Assembly: GCF_018336975.1 (NCBI RefSeq)
Contig: NZ_CP025572.1
Coordinates: 1,908,486-1,926,961 of the forward strand
Origin: Marinomonas sp. CT5
GTDB taxonomy: Bacteria > Pseudomonadota > Gammaproteobacteria > Pseudomonadales > Marinomonadaceae
DNA length: 18,476 bases
Direction: 5' to 3'
Shown here: positions 6,416 to 14,073 of the stretch, piece after piece
Layout of the letters: every line of letters begins with the position of its first letter
How positions within the stretch are numbered: position 1 is the stretch's first letter
The notes under the pieces: generated by a model
The model's input: only the letters and a program-made list of their open reading frames with translations
Told to the model about the DNA's origin: nothing
The model's database searches: none
Program-made: the position numbers and the translations under genes

Positions 6416-7348
6416 CTAAATGCCTTCTGCTTCACTGTAAGTAGAAGGCATTTTTTTATTGGGCATTAAGCTGGCGAATAGGGCACCAGCCGTTATTAAC
6501 AGACAAGCAATGATCTGTCCTGTGGTTAATTGGGCATCGGTAAAAAGCCCAAGCCAAGCGGTTGAGAGTGCAGGGGCGGTGTAAGACAGCACGCCAAGTA
6601 ATGATAAGTTGCCTTTTTTTACGCCAAAGTCCCAACAGAAAAATGCAATGCCGACAGGTCCGAAACCAAGGCCTAAAACAGCAATCCAAGTGCTGGCGGG
6701 GTAGTCCAGCGATGTGGCTGTATTTGGGGCTTCAATCATCCAATGTGATAGCCCGGCCAGTATGGTGGTAACAAGGCAATACCAAAGTACGGCGCTTGAT
6801 GGCACGCTTTGAAAGCGTCGGTTTGCCACGGAGTAACTTGACCAAATAAAGGCGCAAGCAAATGCCGCGGCGTATCCTGTCCAATCATATATCGTGTTTA
6901 CTTCTATCGTGCTTGTTGATGCCCGCGATTGCAGCATGATACCAGTGCCAATAAAGGCGATGACGGCACCGACTAAATGCGTCCAAGAGAGTGTGTTGCC
7001 TTTGGTCATTCCTGCCATCAAGACGATTAACAATGGCCACAGATAGGCAATCAGTCCAGCTTCTACGGGTGGCGCATGTTGAAACGCGTAAAAGTAGCAG
7101 AAGTGGTAAAAATAAAATCCAAGCCCGCCCATGACAATGGCGCTAGTAGGTGTTTTGGACCAAGAAGATCTTAACTCGCCTTTGCATAAATAGACGATAA
7201 AGAACAATAAACTTGCCACACCGAATGTTAGGCAAAGTAGTAGCAAGGGCGGTACAAGGTTAGCTTGGGTGGTGAAAAGAGCAAGGCTACTCCACAAGAG
7301 AATAGCGATACTGCCAATAAGGGTAGCTTTGGGGTTGTGAGATGTCAT
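6416..7348 (-). CDS. EamA/DMT-superfamily exporter, YddG-like
   Basis: A 310-residue inner-membrane protein with about ten hydrophobic helices arranged as two EamA repeats. The opening NPKATLIGSIAILLWSSLALF parallels the start of Escherichia coli YddG (KATLIGLIAIVLWS), and the repeat-two helix FACAFIWSSYSVANRRF matches the YddG FIGAFIWAAY region. YddG exports aromatic amino acids and related compounds; the substrate here is an inference at best. The start at 7348 is set by this alignment, yet its ribosome site is poor (AGGA about 14 nt away). A short in-frame upstream ORF with a perfect ribosome site precedes it. The gene is convergent with the aminotransferase and divergent from tctC. Confidence 0.85.
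   Translation of the reverse strand: MTSHNPKATLIGSIAILLWSSLALFTTQANLVPPLLLLCLTFGVASLLFFIVYLCKGELRSSWSKTPTSAIVMGGLGFYFYHFCYFYAFQHAPPVEAGLIAYLWPLLIVLMAGMTKGNTLSWTHLVGAVIAFIGTGIMLQSRASTSTIEVNTIYDWTGYAAAFACAFIWSSYSVANRRFQSVPSSAVLWYCLVTTILAGLSHWMIEAPNTATSLDYPASTWIAVLGLGFGPVGIAFFCWDFGVKKGNLSLLGVLSYTAPALSTAWLGLFTDAQLTTGQIIACLLITAGALFASLMPNKKMPSTYSEAEGI
6418..6457 (+). terminator. Intrinsic terminator overlapping the 3' end of the EamA gene
   Basis: AAATGCCTTCTGCTT (6418-6432) pairs with AAGTAGAAGGCATTT (6439-6453), 15 bp including one G-U pair, with a 6-nt loop and a T-run to 6457. It is oriented for plus-strand transcription from the aminotransferase gene, and it lies inside the last codons of the minus-strand exporter gene. 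Confidence 0.7.
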
Positions 7349-7363
7349 AACGATGTTGATGTC

Positions 7364-7387
7364 CTAAATCAATTTAATCTTGTGCAT
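7364..7387 (-). CDS. Seven-codon upstream ORF (leader peptide MHKIKLI) of the EamA gene
   Basis: On the minus strand, ATG at 7387-7385 follows an ideal AAAGGAG at 7401-7395 with 7-nt spacing. It encodes M-H-K-I-K-L-I and stops with TAG at 7366-7364, 15 nt before the exporter ATG and in the same frame. The upstream ORF therefore has a far better ribosome site than the exporter. It may act through translational coupling or ribosome stalling. Alternatively, TAG is a nonsense change in a longer N-terminus, but the YddG comparison argues that the exporter starts at 7348. Confidence 0.55.
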   Translation of the reverse strand: MHKIKLI

Positions 7388-7587
7388 AATTTATCTCCTT
7401 TAAAGAGGTGTTGTGTTGTCAAAAATGCGTGACTTGCATTGTCAATTAATAGTGTGTTTTTTGCTACGAGAATCGCTTTTATAAAATATCGTGGGTAGAA
7501 AAACTGAATCAAAAAATGACTTATGTAGACAAAGGTTTGTCAAAAGGCGGTAAGTGTTTTTACAAATAAGTAAGAAAAATTGACCTT

Positions 7588-7620
7588 TGACAGGGTGGTG
7601 ACAGGTTTGAACGTTATGGT
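7588..7620 (+). promoter_or_regulatory. 7-4-7 direct repeat plus -10: probable regulated tctC promoter
   Basis: TGACAGG at 7588-7594 is repeated exactly at 7599-7605 with a 4-bp spacer, an 11-bp period. Two 7-bp direct repeats 4 bp apart is the architecture of PhoB/OmpR-family sites. TATGGT at 7615-7620 starts 9 nt after the second repeat, where the -10 of PhoB-type activated promoters lies, and TTGACA (7587-7592) overlaps the first repeat. The site lies about 95 nt upstream of the tctC start. The TctD regulator encoded downstream is the natural candidate to bind here, by inference. The rest of the 7403-7699 gap shows no gene. Confidence 0.5.
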
Positions 7621-7699
7621 TTGAAGACTCAGGTTCATATAAAGATTTTTTAGAGCTTGAAACGCTAACAACAAAAAAAATAACAAGCAGGAGATAACC

Positions 7700-8692
7700 A
7701 TGCTTAAAACCATTTCTTTAAAGTCTGTTCTAATTTCTAGCGCTGCGGCGTTAACCATTGCTGGACAGGCTTACGCCTTCGAACCAGCTCGCAGTGCTGA
7801 ATGTATCGCGCCAGCTAACCCAGGTGGTGGATGGGACTTTACTTGCCGTAGTGTTGGCAAAGTTTTAGTCGATGAAGGATACTTTACTGGTAACGTACAG
7901 ACGGTCAATATGTCTGGTGCGGGTGGTGGTGTTGCGTTCGCACACACTGTCAGTAAACGTGATAAAGACGATAGCCTCATTGTTGCTGCCAGTACGGCAA
8001 CCACAACACGCCTAGCTCAAGGCCAATTCCCAGGTATGAGCGCTGACCAAGTACGTTGGGTTGGTACTTTAGGTGCTGACTACGGCATTATCGCTGTCGG
8101 TAAAGATTCAAAATACACTTCTCTTAAACAAGTTCTTGAGGCACTTAAAAAAGACCCAAGCGCAGTGAAATTTGCCGGTGGTAGTGCGTCAGGTGGTTGG
8201 GATCACTTGAAAGTATTGATGACAGCACAGAAAGCGCATGTTGAGAATTTACCAAAAATTCGTTACCTAGCATTTAGTGGTGGTTCAGAAGCGTTAGTTC
8301 AAGTCGTTGGTGGTCACGTAGATGCCTTCACAGGCGATATTTCAGAAGTGAAAGGCTTCATGGATTCTGGTGACTTGCGTGTATTAGCGGTACTTTCAGA
8401 AGAACGTCTACCTGCACCATTTGATTCTATTCCAACTGCCATGGAGCAGGGCATTGATTCTGTCGCTCCTAACTGGCGTGGATTTTATGTGCCAGGTAAT
8501 GCTAGCAAAGACTCTTATGATTGGTGGGTAAAAACCATGAATGAGTTGTACACCACTAAAGAGTGGAAAGACATCATGACAAAAAATGGTTTGATGCCAT
8601 TCCATAAGTCTGGTGCCGACTTTACTCAATTCGTAAAAAACCAAACTTTAGATATCAAAATCTTATCGCAAGACATCGGTCTAATTAAATAA
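7700..8692 (+). CDS. tctC: Tripartite tricarboxylate transporter substrate-binding protein (TctC-like)
   Basis: A 330-residue periplasmic binding protein of the Bug/TctC family. The signal peptide is clear: positive start MLKTISLKS, hydrophobic core, and an AYA cleavage site after residue 26. The mature protein begins with ECIAPANPGGGWDFTCRS, containing the family's P-A-x-PGGGxD carboxylate-binding loop, and later SGGSEALVQVVGGHVDAFTGD, the usual second ligand block. It captures a carboxylate (citrate or another di- or tricarboxylate) and delivers it to the TctAB membrane complex. A good AGGAG lies 6 nt before ATG 7700. It is first in the tctCBA operon, and a hairpin after it suggests it is made in excess of the membrane subunits. 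Confidence 0.92.
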   Translation: MLKTISLKSVLISSAAALTIAGQAYAFEPARSAECIAPANPGGGWDFTCRSVGKVLVDEGYFTGNVQTVNMSGAGGGVAFAHTVSKRDKDDSLIVAASTATTTRLAQGQFPGMSADQVRWVGTLGADYGIIAVGKDSKYTSLKQVLEALKKDPSAVKFAGGSASGGWDHLKVLMTAQKAHVENLPKIRYLAFSGGSEALVQVVGGHVDAFTGDISEVKGFMDSGDLRVLAVLSEERLPAPFDSIPTAMEQGIDSVAPNWRGFYVPGNASKDSYDWWVKTMNELYTTKEWKDIMTKNGLMPFHKSGADFTQFVKNQTLDIKILSQDIGLIK

Positions 8693-8708
8693 CCTCAGAC
8701 CGCTTTTG

Positions 8709-8748
8709 GGAGGGGCATTTGTTTTGACAAGTGACCTCTCCTGTTTTT
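8709..8748 (+). terminator. Attenuating hairpin between tctC and tctB
   Basis: GGAGGGG (8709-8715) pairs with CCTCTCC (8735-8741), with one G-U pair. An inner stem TTGT/ACAA closes a 4-nt loop, and TGTTTTT follows. It would release part of the transcripts after tctC, keeping the binding protein abundant and the membrane subunits scarce. Confidence 0.6.
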
Positions 8749-8788
8749 GACTTTTTCACCTCTTTATTTATTAACATGGAGCAACAAC

Positions 8789-9229
8789 ATGCGTATTAAC
8801 GATCGTGTGTTTGGCATGCTGATGCTGATTCTTGCCGTAGCGTACGGCTGGGAAGCAACGCAATTCCCCATTCCTTTTGGTGGACACGAAAGTGTCGGAC
8901 CTGAAACGTTTCCTATCATGCTGTCCATCATTTTAGGTATTAGTTCTATCTATATGATTGTTCGTCCTGATCCTGACGAGAAGTGGGCGCCAGTGGCCAT
9001 GTTAGTTGAACTGAGTGTGGTCGTTCTTTCTATGCTTGCTTTTGCGTGGGCGATCGAGCCAATTGGTTTTATGCCGTCTGCCGCTCTGGTTGTGAGCTTT
9101 TTAAGTTGGCGGATGGGAGCAAGTATTACTAAGAGCCTTATCACGGGTGTGACTAGTTCTGTGGTGATCTTTTTCCTTTTCAATAATGTGCTTGAATTAG
9201 CACTGCCTCTAGGTCTATTGGAGTTTTAA
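8789..9229 (+). CDS. tctB: Tripartite tricarboxylate transporter small membrane subunit TctB
   Basis: A 146-residue inner-membrane protein with about four hydrophobic helices: residues near 5-20, 45-57, 69-85 and 115-140. MRINDRVFGMLMLILAVAYGWEA and GPETFPIMLSIILGISSIYMI fit the TctB family, where xGPxxFP is the conserved loop. TctB is the small helper subunit that pairs with TctA. I chose ATG 8789 because GGAG lies 7 nt upstream; an earlier in-frame start at 8747 falls within the T-tract of the preceding terminator. Its stop is one base before the tctA ATG, so translation is probably coupled. Confidence 0.88.
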   Translation: MRINDRVFGMLMLILAVAYGWEATQFPIPFGGHESVGPETFPIMLSIILGISSIYMIVRPDPDEKWAPVAMLVELSVVVLSMLAFAWAIEPIGFMPSAALVVSFLSWRMGASITKSLITGVTSSVVIFFLFNNVLELALPLGLLEF

Positions 9230-9230
9230 T

Positions 9231-10745
9231 ATGGATACTATGAGCTTATTAATGCAAGGCTTTGCGGTTGCGTTAACGCCGGAAAGCATTATGTTTGCGA
9301 TTATTGGTGCCATATTAGGGACTTTGATCGGTGCATTACCAGGACTTGGTCCTGCTAATGGTGTGGCGATCTTAATTCCATTGGCATTTAGTTTAGGTTT
9401 ATCACCTACCTCTTCTCTCATATTGTTGACCTCTGTGTATGCTGGTGCCATGTATGGTGGCCGTATTTCGTCCATCCTATTGAATATTCCGGGTGACGAG
9501 CCAGCCATGATGACCTGTTTAGATGGTTATCCTATGGCTTTAAAAGGTAAGGCCGCAGAAGCCTTGGCGATTTCGGCAATCGCTTCTTTTATCGGTAGTT
9601 TAATTGCCACCATTGGTTTAGTTATTCTTGCGCCAATCCTAGCGAAATTCGCCTTAAGATTTGGTCCTTCTGAATACTTTGCTTTGTTTGCTTTAGCCTT
9701 TGCCACGCTGGGTGGTATTACGGGTAAAAACCAATTTAAAACCTTGATGGCGGCGGCGATCGGTTTAATGATTGCGACCGTTGGTATTGATATTTCAACC
9801 GGTGTTCAGCGCTATACCTTTAATACCCTAGAGTTGTTTGAAGGTGTTGATTTTATTATCGCGATTGTTGGTTTATTTGCGATCAGTGAGTTGTTGTTCT
9901 TCTTAGAGCGTCACGCTGGTGATGGCTTAAAACAAGTTGCCATCAATAAGCTTAAATTATCGGCGAAAGACATTATTAAAGTACTTCCTGCTTCTTTCCG
10001 CGGCGCGGTACTTGGTTTTGTTGCTGGAGTTTTACCGGGAGCGGGTGCCTCTTTAGGCAGTTTCATCAGTTACACGTTAGAAAAACGCGTATCCGATAAA
10101 GGTGAATTCGGTAAAGGTGATCCACGTGGTGTGGCGGCTCCAGAAGCAGGTAACAATGGTGCGGCGTCTGGTGCGCTTGTTCCTATGCTGACGCTTGGTG
10201 TACCGGGGAGTGGTACAACCGCTGTGTTGCTGGCAATGCTCATTTCTTTAAATATCTCTCCTGGTCCAATGTTGTTCCAACAAAATGCGGAACTCGTTTG
10301 GGGCGTTATCGCGGCGATGTTTGTTGGTAACCTTGTGTTGTTGCTTCTAAACATTCCAATGGTAGGGATCTTTGTTAAGTTGTTGAGTATTCCACCCAAA
10401 TACTTAATGCCGATTGTTACTTTGATTGCATCTGTTGGTATTTATTCTGTGAGCCATAGTGCCCTAGATTTGTACTTTATGGTTGGCTTCGGTGTCTTGG
10501 GTTATATCTTCCGTAAAGTGGATATTCCATTGGTGCCTATTATTTTGGGTATGTTGCTTGGACCTGAAATGGAAAAGAGCCTTCGTCACGCATTGGTGCT
10601 TTCTGATGGCGATTGGTCGGTACTTTTCAATAGTGGTTTGAGTATTGGTTTGTGGACTGTTGCTATCCTTGGTTTGGTTTTACCTATTATTGTCGGCCCG
10701 ATTATTCGTGCGAAAATGGCAAAATCAAAACAAGCTGTTAAATAA
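9231..10745 (+). CDS. tctA: Tripartite tricarboxylate transporter large membrane subunit TctA
   Basis: A 504-residue polytopic membrane protein, the usual length for TctA, with about twelve helices. Both halves carry the signature loop: GALPGLGPANGVAILIPLAF at residues 34-53 and GVLPGAGASLGSFISY near 264-279. AAPEAGNNGAASGALVPMLTLGVPGSGTTAVLL near 303-335 is the conserved central region. It forms the ion-coupled carrier that moves the carboxylate handed over by TctC. The ribosome site TTGGAG overlaps the tail of tctB. A strong terminator follows the stop. Confidence 0.93.
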   Translation: MDTMSLLMQGFAVALTPESIMFAIIGAILGTLIGALPGLGPANGVAILIPLAFSLGLSPTSSLILLTSVYAGAMYGGRISSILLNIPGDEPAMMTCLDGYPMALKGKAAEALAISAIASFIGSLIATIGLVILAPILAKFALRFGPSEYFALFALAFATLGGITGKNQFKTLMAAAIGLMIATVGIDISTGVQRYTFNTLELFEGVDFIIAIVGLFAISELLFFLERHAGDGLKQVAINKLKLSAKDIIKVLPASFRGAVLGFVAGVLPGAGASLGSFISYTLEKRVSDKGEFGKGDPRGVAAPEAGNNGAASGALVPMLTLGVPGSGTTAVLLAMLISLNISPGPMLFQQNAELVWGVIAAMFVGNLVLLLLNIPMVGIFVKLLSIPPKYLMPIVTLIASVGIYSVSHSALDLYFMVGFGVLGYIFRKVDIPLVPIILGMLLGPEMEKSLRHALVLSDGDWSVLFNSGLSIGLWTVAILGLVLPIIVGPIIRAKMAKSKQAVK

Positions 10746-10779
10746 GCTAAAGCCCTGCAATACTATTCATAATGCAAGC

Positions 10780-10820
10780 ACAAAATTCGAGTAACTTAGG
10801 TTGCTCGAATTTTGTCGTTT
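10780..10820 (+). terminator. Intrinsic terminator after tctA
   Basis: A perfect 12-bp stem, ACAAAATTCGAG (10780-10791) with CTCGAATTTTGT (10804-10815), has a 12-nt loop and is followed by CGTTTTTATAA. It closes the tctCBA transcript and separates it from the regulatory operon. A TATAAT at 10822-10827 just after it may be the -10 of tctD, with a weak TTGCTC at 10801-10806. Confidence 0.8.
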
Positions 10821-10851
10821 TTATAATAAAAAAACATAATGGCTAAAAGTT

Positions 10852-11535
10852 ATGCGAATTCTGGTAGTGGAAGATACTCTGGTCTTGGGGCAAGCGATTT
10901 GCGAGCGACTAACCAGTTTAGGGCATGGTGTTGATTTAATCGGAGATGGCAAAAGAGCGGATGAACTCTTGAAGTATCAACCTGTCGATCTGATTTTACT
11001 GGATCTTAATTTACCCGGTTTATCTGGGCTTCAACTTCTGCAAAAGCTACGTCAGCGTGATGATGACACACCAGTATTAATTCTAACGGCTCGAGATCAA
11101 ATAGAAGACCGCATACGATTATTGGATGCCGGTGCCGATGATTATCTAACTAAACCTTTTGATTTTGGTGAATTAGAAGCTCGTTGCCGAGCCTTATTAC
11201 GACGCAAACAAGGCTATGCCGCTAATGTGACTGAGCACGGGAATATCGTTGTTAATCGGGACAGTCGTCAGGTATTTATTGACGGTGAGTTGACCGCGAT
11301 CACTAACCGTGAGTTTCGCTTACTGGAAATCTTCCTCGGTCATCTTGGTCGAGTGTTGAGTAAAGATGAAATAACGGATCATCTTTTTAATTTTAACGAG
11401 ACGCCTGGTCCCAATGCCATCGAGCTTTATGTCGGGCGTTTAAGGAAAAAAATGGTCAAAGGAGATTTAGCCATTAATACCCTCAGAGGAATTGGTTATG
11501 TGGCAGAAATCGCCAAACCATCGAAATCTCAGTGA
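10852..11535 (+). CDS. tctD: OmpR-family response regulator, TctD-like
   Basis: A 227-residue two-domain regulator. The receiver domain (residues 1-118) has acidic pocket residues E7-D8, phosphoacceptor Asp51 in LILLDLNLPG, Thr79 in LILTARD and Lys101 in YLTKPFDFGEL. The C-terminal winged helix (about 125-222) carries LTAITNREFRLLEIFLGHLGRVLSKDEI and VGRLRKKM, typical of the OmpR/PhoB class. Placement beside a Tct carrier and a TctE-type kinase points to control of carboxylate uptake. The site upstream of tctC with 7-4-7 repeats is its likely target. There is no good ribosome site before ATG 10852, although MRILVVED is the canonical start. The gene overlaps the kinase gene by 38 nt. Confidence 0.9.
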   Translation: MRILVVEDTLVLGQAICERLTSLGHGVDLIGDGKRADELLKYQPVDLILLDLNLPGLSGLQLLQKLRQRDDDTPVLILTARDQIEDRIRLLDAGADDYLTKPFDFGELEARCRALLRRKQGYAANVTEHGNIVVNRDSRQVFIDGELTAITNREFRLLEIFLGHLGRVLSKDEITDHLFNFNETPGPNAIELYVGRLRKKMVKGDLAINTLRGIGYVAEIAKPSKSQ

Positions 11536-12961
11536 AGAAGAGGAAAAGAGCGCTTTAGCGAAAGCGCCATCTTTGCGCTTTCGCTTTATTCTCGCAGGGG
11601 TATTGGTGATAGGCGTGATTGCCGCGCTGGCAATTAATCTGATTTTTGACTATAGCCAGAAACTCGCCGATTTATCTTATGATCGCTTGCTGCGGAGTGC
11701 TTTGCTGCAAATGGACGAAAATGTCGGTTTGATGCGCAATGAAGTCAGTATTGATATTCCTTGGTCGGCGTTTGCTACTTTGGCCCAGGCAGAAGAAGAC
11801 CGCGTTTTTTATAAAGTAGAAAGCTTAGAGAAAGGCTTTATTACAGGCTATCATGATTTAAATAGTATCCCTCCTCAGCCGCCTGTTTTAGATAAAATCC
11901 AGTTTTATGATCAAGAATACTCTGGCGAAATTGTCCGATTTGCTTGGATTGAGCGGAGTATTACCGATGCGGAAACAGCGCAAACGGTTCGTATTGTTCT
12001 TGGTCAAACACGATTGTCCCGAGAGGAAATGGCAGCGGCAGTGACTCAAAAAGCTGTTGAAGTGGTGGCCTTTATTGCTTTGGTTGCGATTACCTTGATA
12101 ATTATTGGGAGCCATTTAGTGCTTAGGCCACTGCATCGTATTGAACGAGCGCTCGAAGAGCGAGCCATTGGCGATCTGACTCCCATTGATATTAATACTC
12201 CGAAAGAAACGCATCATCTTAAAGTTGCCATCAATCATTTTATGGAACGCTTGCAAACTAACCTTGAACAATTGGAGAACTACACGGCAGAAGCGGCACA
12301 TCAGCTTCGTACGCCGCTCGCCAGTTTAAGGGCATTGGCTGAAAATGCTCGTGATAATACGTCGCCTCAAACACAGCATCAGGTACTGGAAAATATTGTT
12401 CGACAGTGTGACGCATTAAGCCAAACAGTTACGTTATTACTTAATCAAGCCGTCGTTTCTCATCGACTACAAACCCATCGATTAGAAACGATCAATTTGC
12501 TGGAGCCTATCGCTGCCTCTTGTCGAGAGCAGGCTGTTACTGCCCTTCATCAAGGTGTGTATTTGTCATTAGATTGCGAATTAAATGAAAGCTTGATTTT
12601 AGGAGATAGTTTTGCGATCCAACAAATGATGCAAAATCTTATCGAGAATGCTGTACGTTACAGTGGTGTTGATGTGACTCATGCTACAGAAGTGATTGTG
12701 CAAGTTAGTGAGTTTGATCACTTTTATCGAATTAAAGTGATTGATTATGGTGATGGCATTCCTGATACCGAAAAAGAGCGTGTGTTTGAGCGTTTTTATC
12801 GTGGTCGATATGATATTGCTGGTAGTGGTGTAGGGCTAGCTATGGTTAAAGATATTGTGGATCACCATTCTGCACGAATTCAAATATTGGACACAGAGCC
12901 TAAAGGCACTACTTTTCAAGTGGATTTTGCCAAGCTTAAATGGGTTGGAGATATCGCATGA
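11498..12961 (+). CDS. tctE: Sensor histidine kinase, TctE-like
   Basis: A 487-residue membrane kinase. A cytoplasmic lead of about 28 residues is followed by TM1 (about 29-50), a periplasmic sensor region (about 51-186) that fits the TctE-type N-terminal domain, TM2 (about 187-208) and a HAMP-like linker. The dimerisation H-box is TAEAAHQLRTPLA with His268. The ATPase domain shows the N-box around MQNLIENAVRYS (N380 and N384), the G1 box DYGDGIP (417-422), the F-box ERFYRGR and the G2 box GSGVGLAMV (442-450), so all catalytic parts are present. ATG 11498 has GAGGA 7 nt upstream and overlaps tctD. Its stop overlaps the next gene by ATGA, so all three genes are coupled. Confidence 0.9.
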   Translation: MWQKSPNHRNLSEEEEKSALAKAPSLRFRFILAGVLVIGVIAALAINLIFDYSQKLADLSYDRLLRSALLQMDENVGLMRNEVSIDIPWSAFATLAQAEEDRVFYKVESLEKGFITGYHDLNSIPPQPPVLDKIQFYDQEYSGEIVRFAWIERSITDAETAQTVRIVLGQTRLSREEMAAAVTQKAVEVVAFIALVAITLIIIGSHLVLRPLHRIERALEERAIGDLTPIDINTPKETHHLKVAINHFMERLQTNLEQLENYTAEAAHQLRTPLASLRALAENARDNTSPQTQHQVLENIVRQCDALSQTVTLLLNQAVVSHRLQTHRLETINLLEPIAASCREQAVTALHQGVYLSLDCELNESLILGDSFAIQQMMQNLIENAVRYSGVDVTHATEVIVQVSEFDHFYRIKVIDYGDGIPDTEKERVFERFYRGRYDIAGSGVGLAMVKDIVDHHSARIQILDTEPKGTTFQVDFAKLKWVGDIA

Positions 12962-14019
12962 GACAGATTGTATTCTGGTTGGCTATCTTTGTTTGCGGTA
13001 GCCCAATTAGTTTGTTGGCTGCCGATCCAGTTTGGTTTGGTAAGGATGATGCACCAAGAGTTTTGAATATCAATTCGGCTATGGATTTAGCGTCGTTTGA
13101 GCCTATTTTGACTGAGTTTGTTACTTTGCATCCTGATATTCGTGTGGCTTATCGCGATGTGAATACACTAGAGCTTTACCATCTGACTATCAAAGAGCAA
13201 AAGAAACCGATAGCGAGTTTGGTGATCAGTAGTGCTATGGATTTGCAGTTAAAGTTGGTCAATGATGGTTATGCACAAAGCTATCAGTCTGGTGTGACGG
13301 ATCAATTATCTGAGCGTTTTAAATGGCGTAATCAGCTGTTTGCATTTTCGCTTGAACCTATTGTTATGTTAGCCAATAAAAAGGCTTTTCCCGGCAATTT
13401 ACCCGAAGATCGTCAATCCCTGTTGCAGACGATTCGACAAAATGAAAAAGCCATGACTAAGCGTATTGGCACTTATGATATTCGTCAAAGTGGTGTGGGG
13501 TACTTATTGGCGAGTCAAGATGCACGCCAAGCGGATGTAACATGGGGACGATTACTGGAAGCCCTTGGAAGTCATGATGTGCAAACGTATTGTTGTACTC
13601 ACGATATTATCGATGACGTTGCATCGGGGAAATTAGTTTTAGGGTATAACTTATTAGGGTCTTATGCTTCCCAAAGGGCGCGAGATGACGACCGTTTAAA
13701 AATGATTTTGCCGAAGGATTATACGTTAATGTTGATGCGCGTAGCTTTGATTCCTAAAGGCGCGCCAAACATACAAGATGCCGGCGTTTTTTTGGATTTT
13801 TTATTGTCTGATAAAGCGCAAAAAATGATGCAGACCCAAGGCTTATTGTTTCCTATACAGCCAGATACCAACCCAAATGATCCCTATGTGGTCAATGCGC
13901 CTGGACCAACAGGTGAGATAGAGTTAGATCAGCAGCTCTTAGTGGGTCGAGATTACGCTAAGCAAAAACGGTTTATTCGTAATTGGGAAATGGCATTAGA
14001 AATTAGCGAAGAAGATTGA
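12958..14019 (+). CDS. Periplasmic binding protein (ABC iron/SBP_bac_6-like) linked to the TctE kinase
   Basis: A 353-residue exported protein. The N-terminus MRQIVFWLAIFVCGSPISLLAAD is a signal peptide with cleavage near LLA-A. The mature part fits type II periplasmic binding proteins of the ABC class (PRVLNINSAMDLASFEPILTEFVTLHPDIRVAYRDVNT; LIPKGAPNIQDAGVFLDFLLSDKAQKMMQTQGLLFPI). The last motif is typical of AfuA/FbpA- or phosphonate-like members. The start ATG 12958 overlaps the kinase stop (ATGA) and has GGAG 9 nt upstream; an ATG at 12940 is rejected because it gives a poor signal peptide. No permease or ATPase gene is near, so the protein probably serves sensing, in the manner of PgtC-type accessory proteins, rather than import. 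A vicinal cysteine pair (YCCTHD) is present in the mature part. Confidence 0.8.
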   Translation: MRQIVFWLAIFVCGSPISLLAADPVWFGKDDAPRVLNINSAMDLASFEPILTEFVTLHPDIRVAYRDVNTLELYHLTIKEQKKPIASLVISSAMDLQLKLVNDGYAQSYQSGVTDQLSERFKWRNQLFAFSLEPIVMLANKKAFPGNLPEDRQSLLQTIRQNEKAMTKRIGTYDIRQSGVGYLLASQDARQADVTWGRLLEALGSHDVQTYCCTHDIIDDVASGKLVLGYNLLGSYASQRARDDDRLKMILPKDYTLMLMRVALIPKGAPNIQDAGVFLDFLLSDKAQKMMQTQGLLFPIQPDTNPNDPYVVNAPGPTGEIELDQQLLVGRDYAKQKRFIRNWEMALEISEED

Positions 14020-14039
14020 TCGTGTTTTCATGAAAGACG

Positions 14040-14060
14040 GCCGCTTAATCGATAAACGGC
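14040..14060. terminator. Small palindrome between convergent genes
   Basis: GCCG (14040-14043) and CGGC (14057-14060) flank a near-palindromic AT-rich centre around ATCGAT. It lies in the 54-nt gap between the binding-protein gene and the minus-strand araC-type gene. No T-run is present, so the terminator reading is weak. Confidence 0.3.
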
Positions 14061-14073
14061 AGAATAACTAAAA

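Noticed and set aside
7540..7758. 72-residue minus-strand frame across the tctC promoter
   Set aside because: It overlaps the tctC start and signal peptide and has no ribosome site; its hydrophobic stretch comes from reading the A/T-rich leader backward.
9215..10399. Minus-strand open frames opposite tctA (9215-9508 and 10070-10399)
   Set aside because: They lie fully inside the strongly supported tctA gene, have no recognisable domain and no ribosome site, and are shadows of its codon usage.
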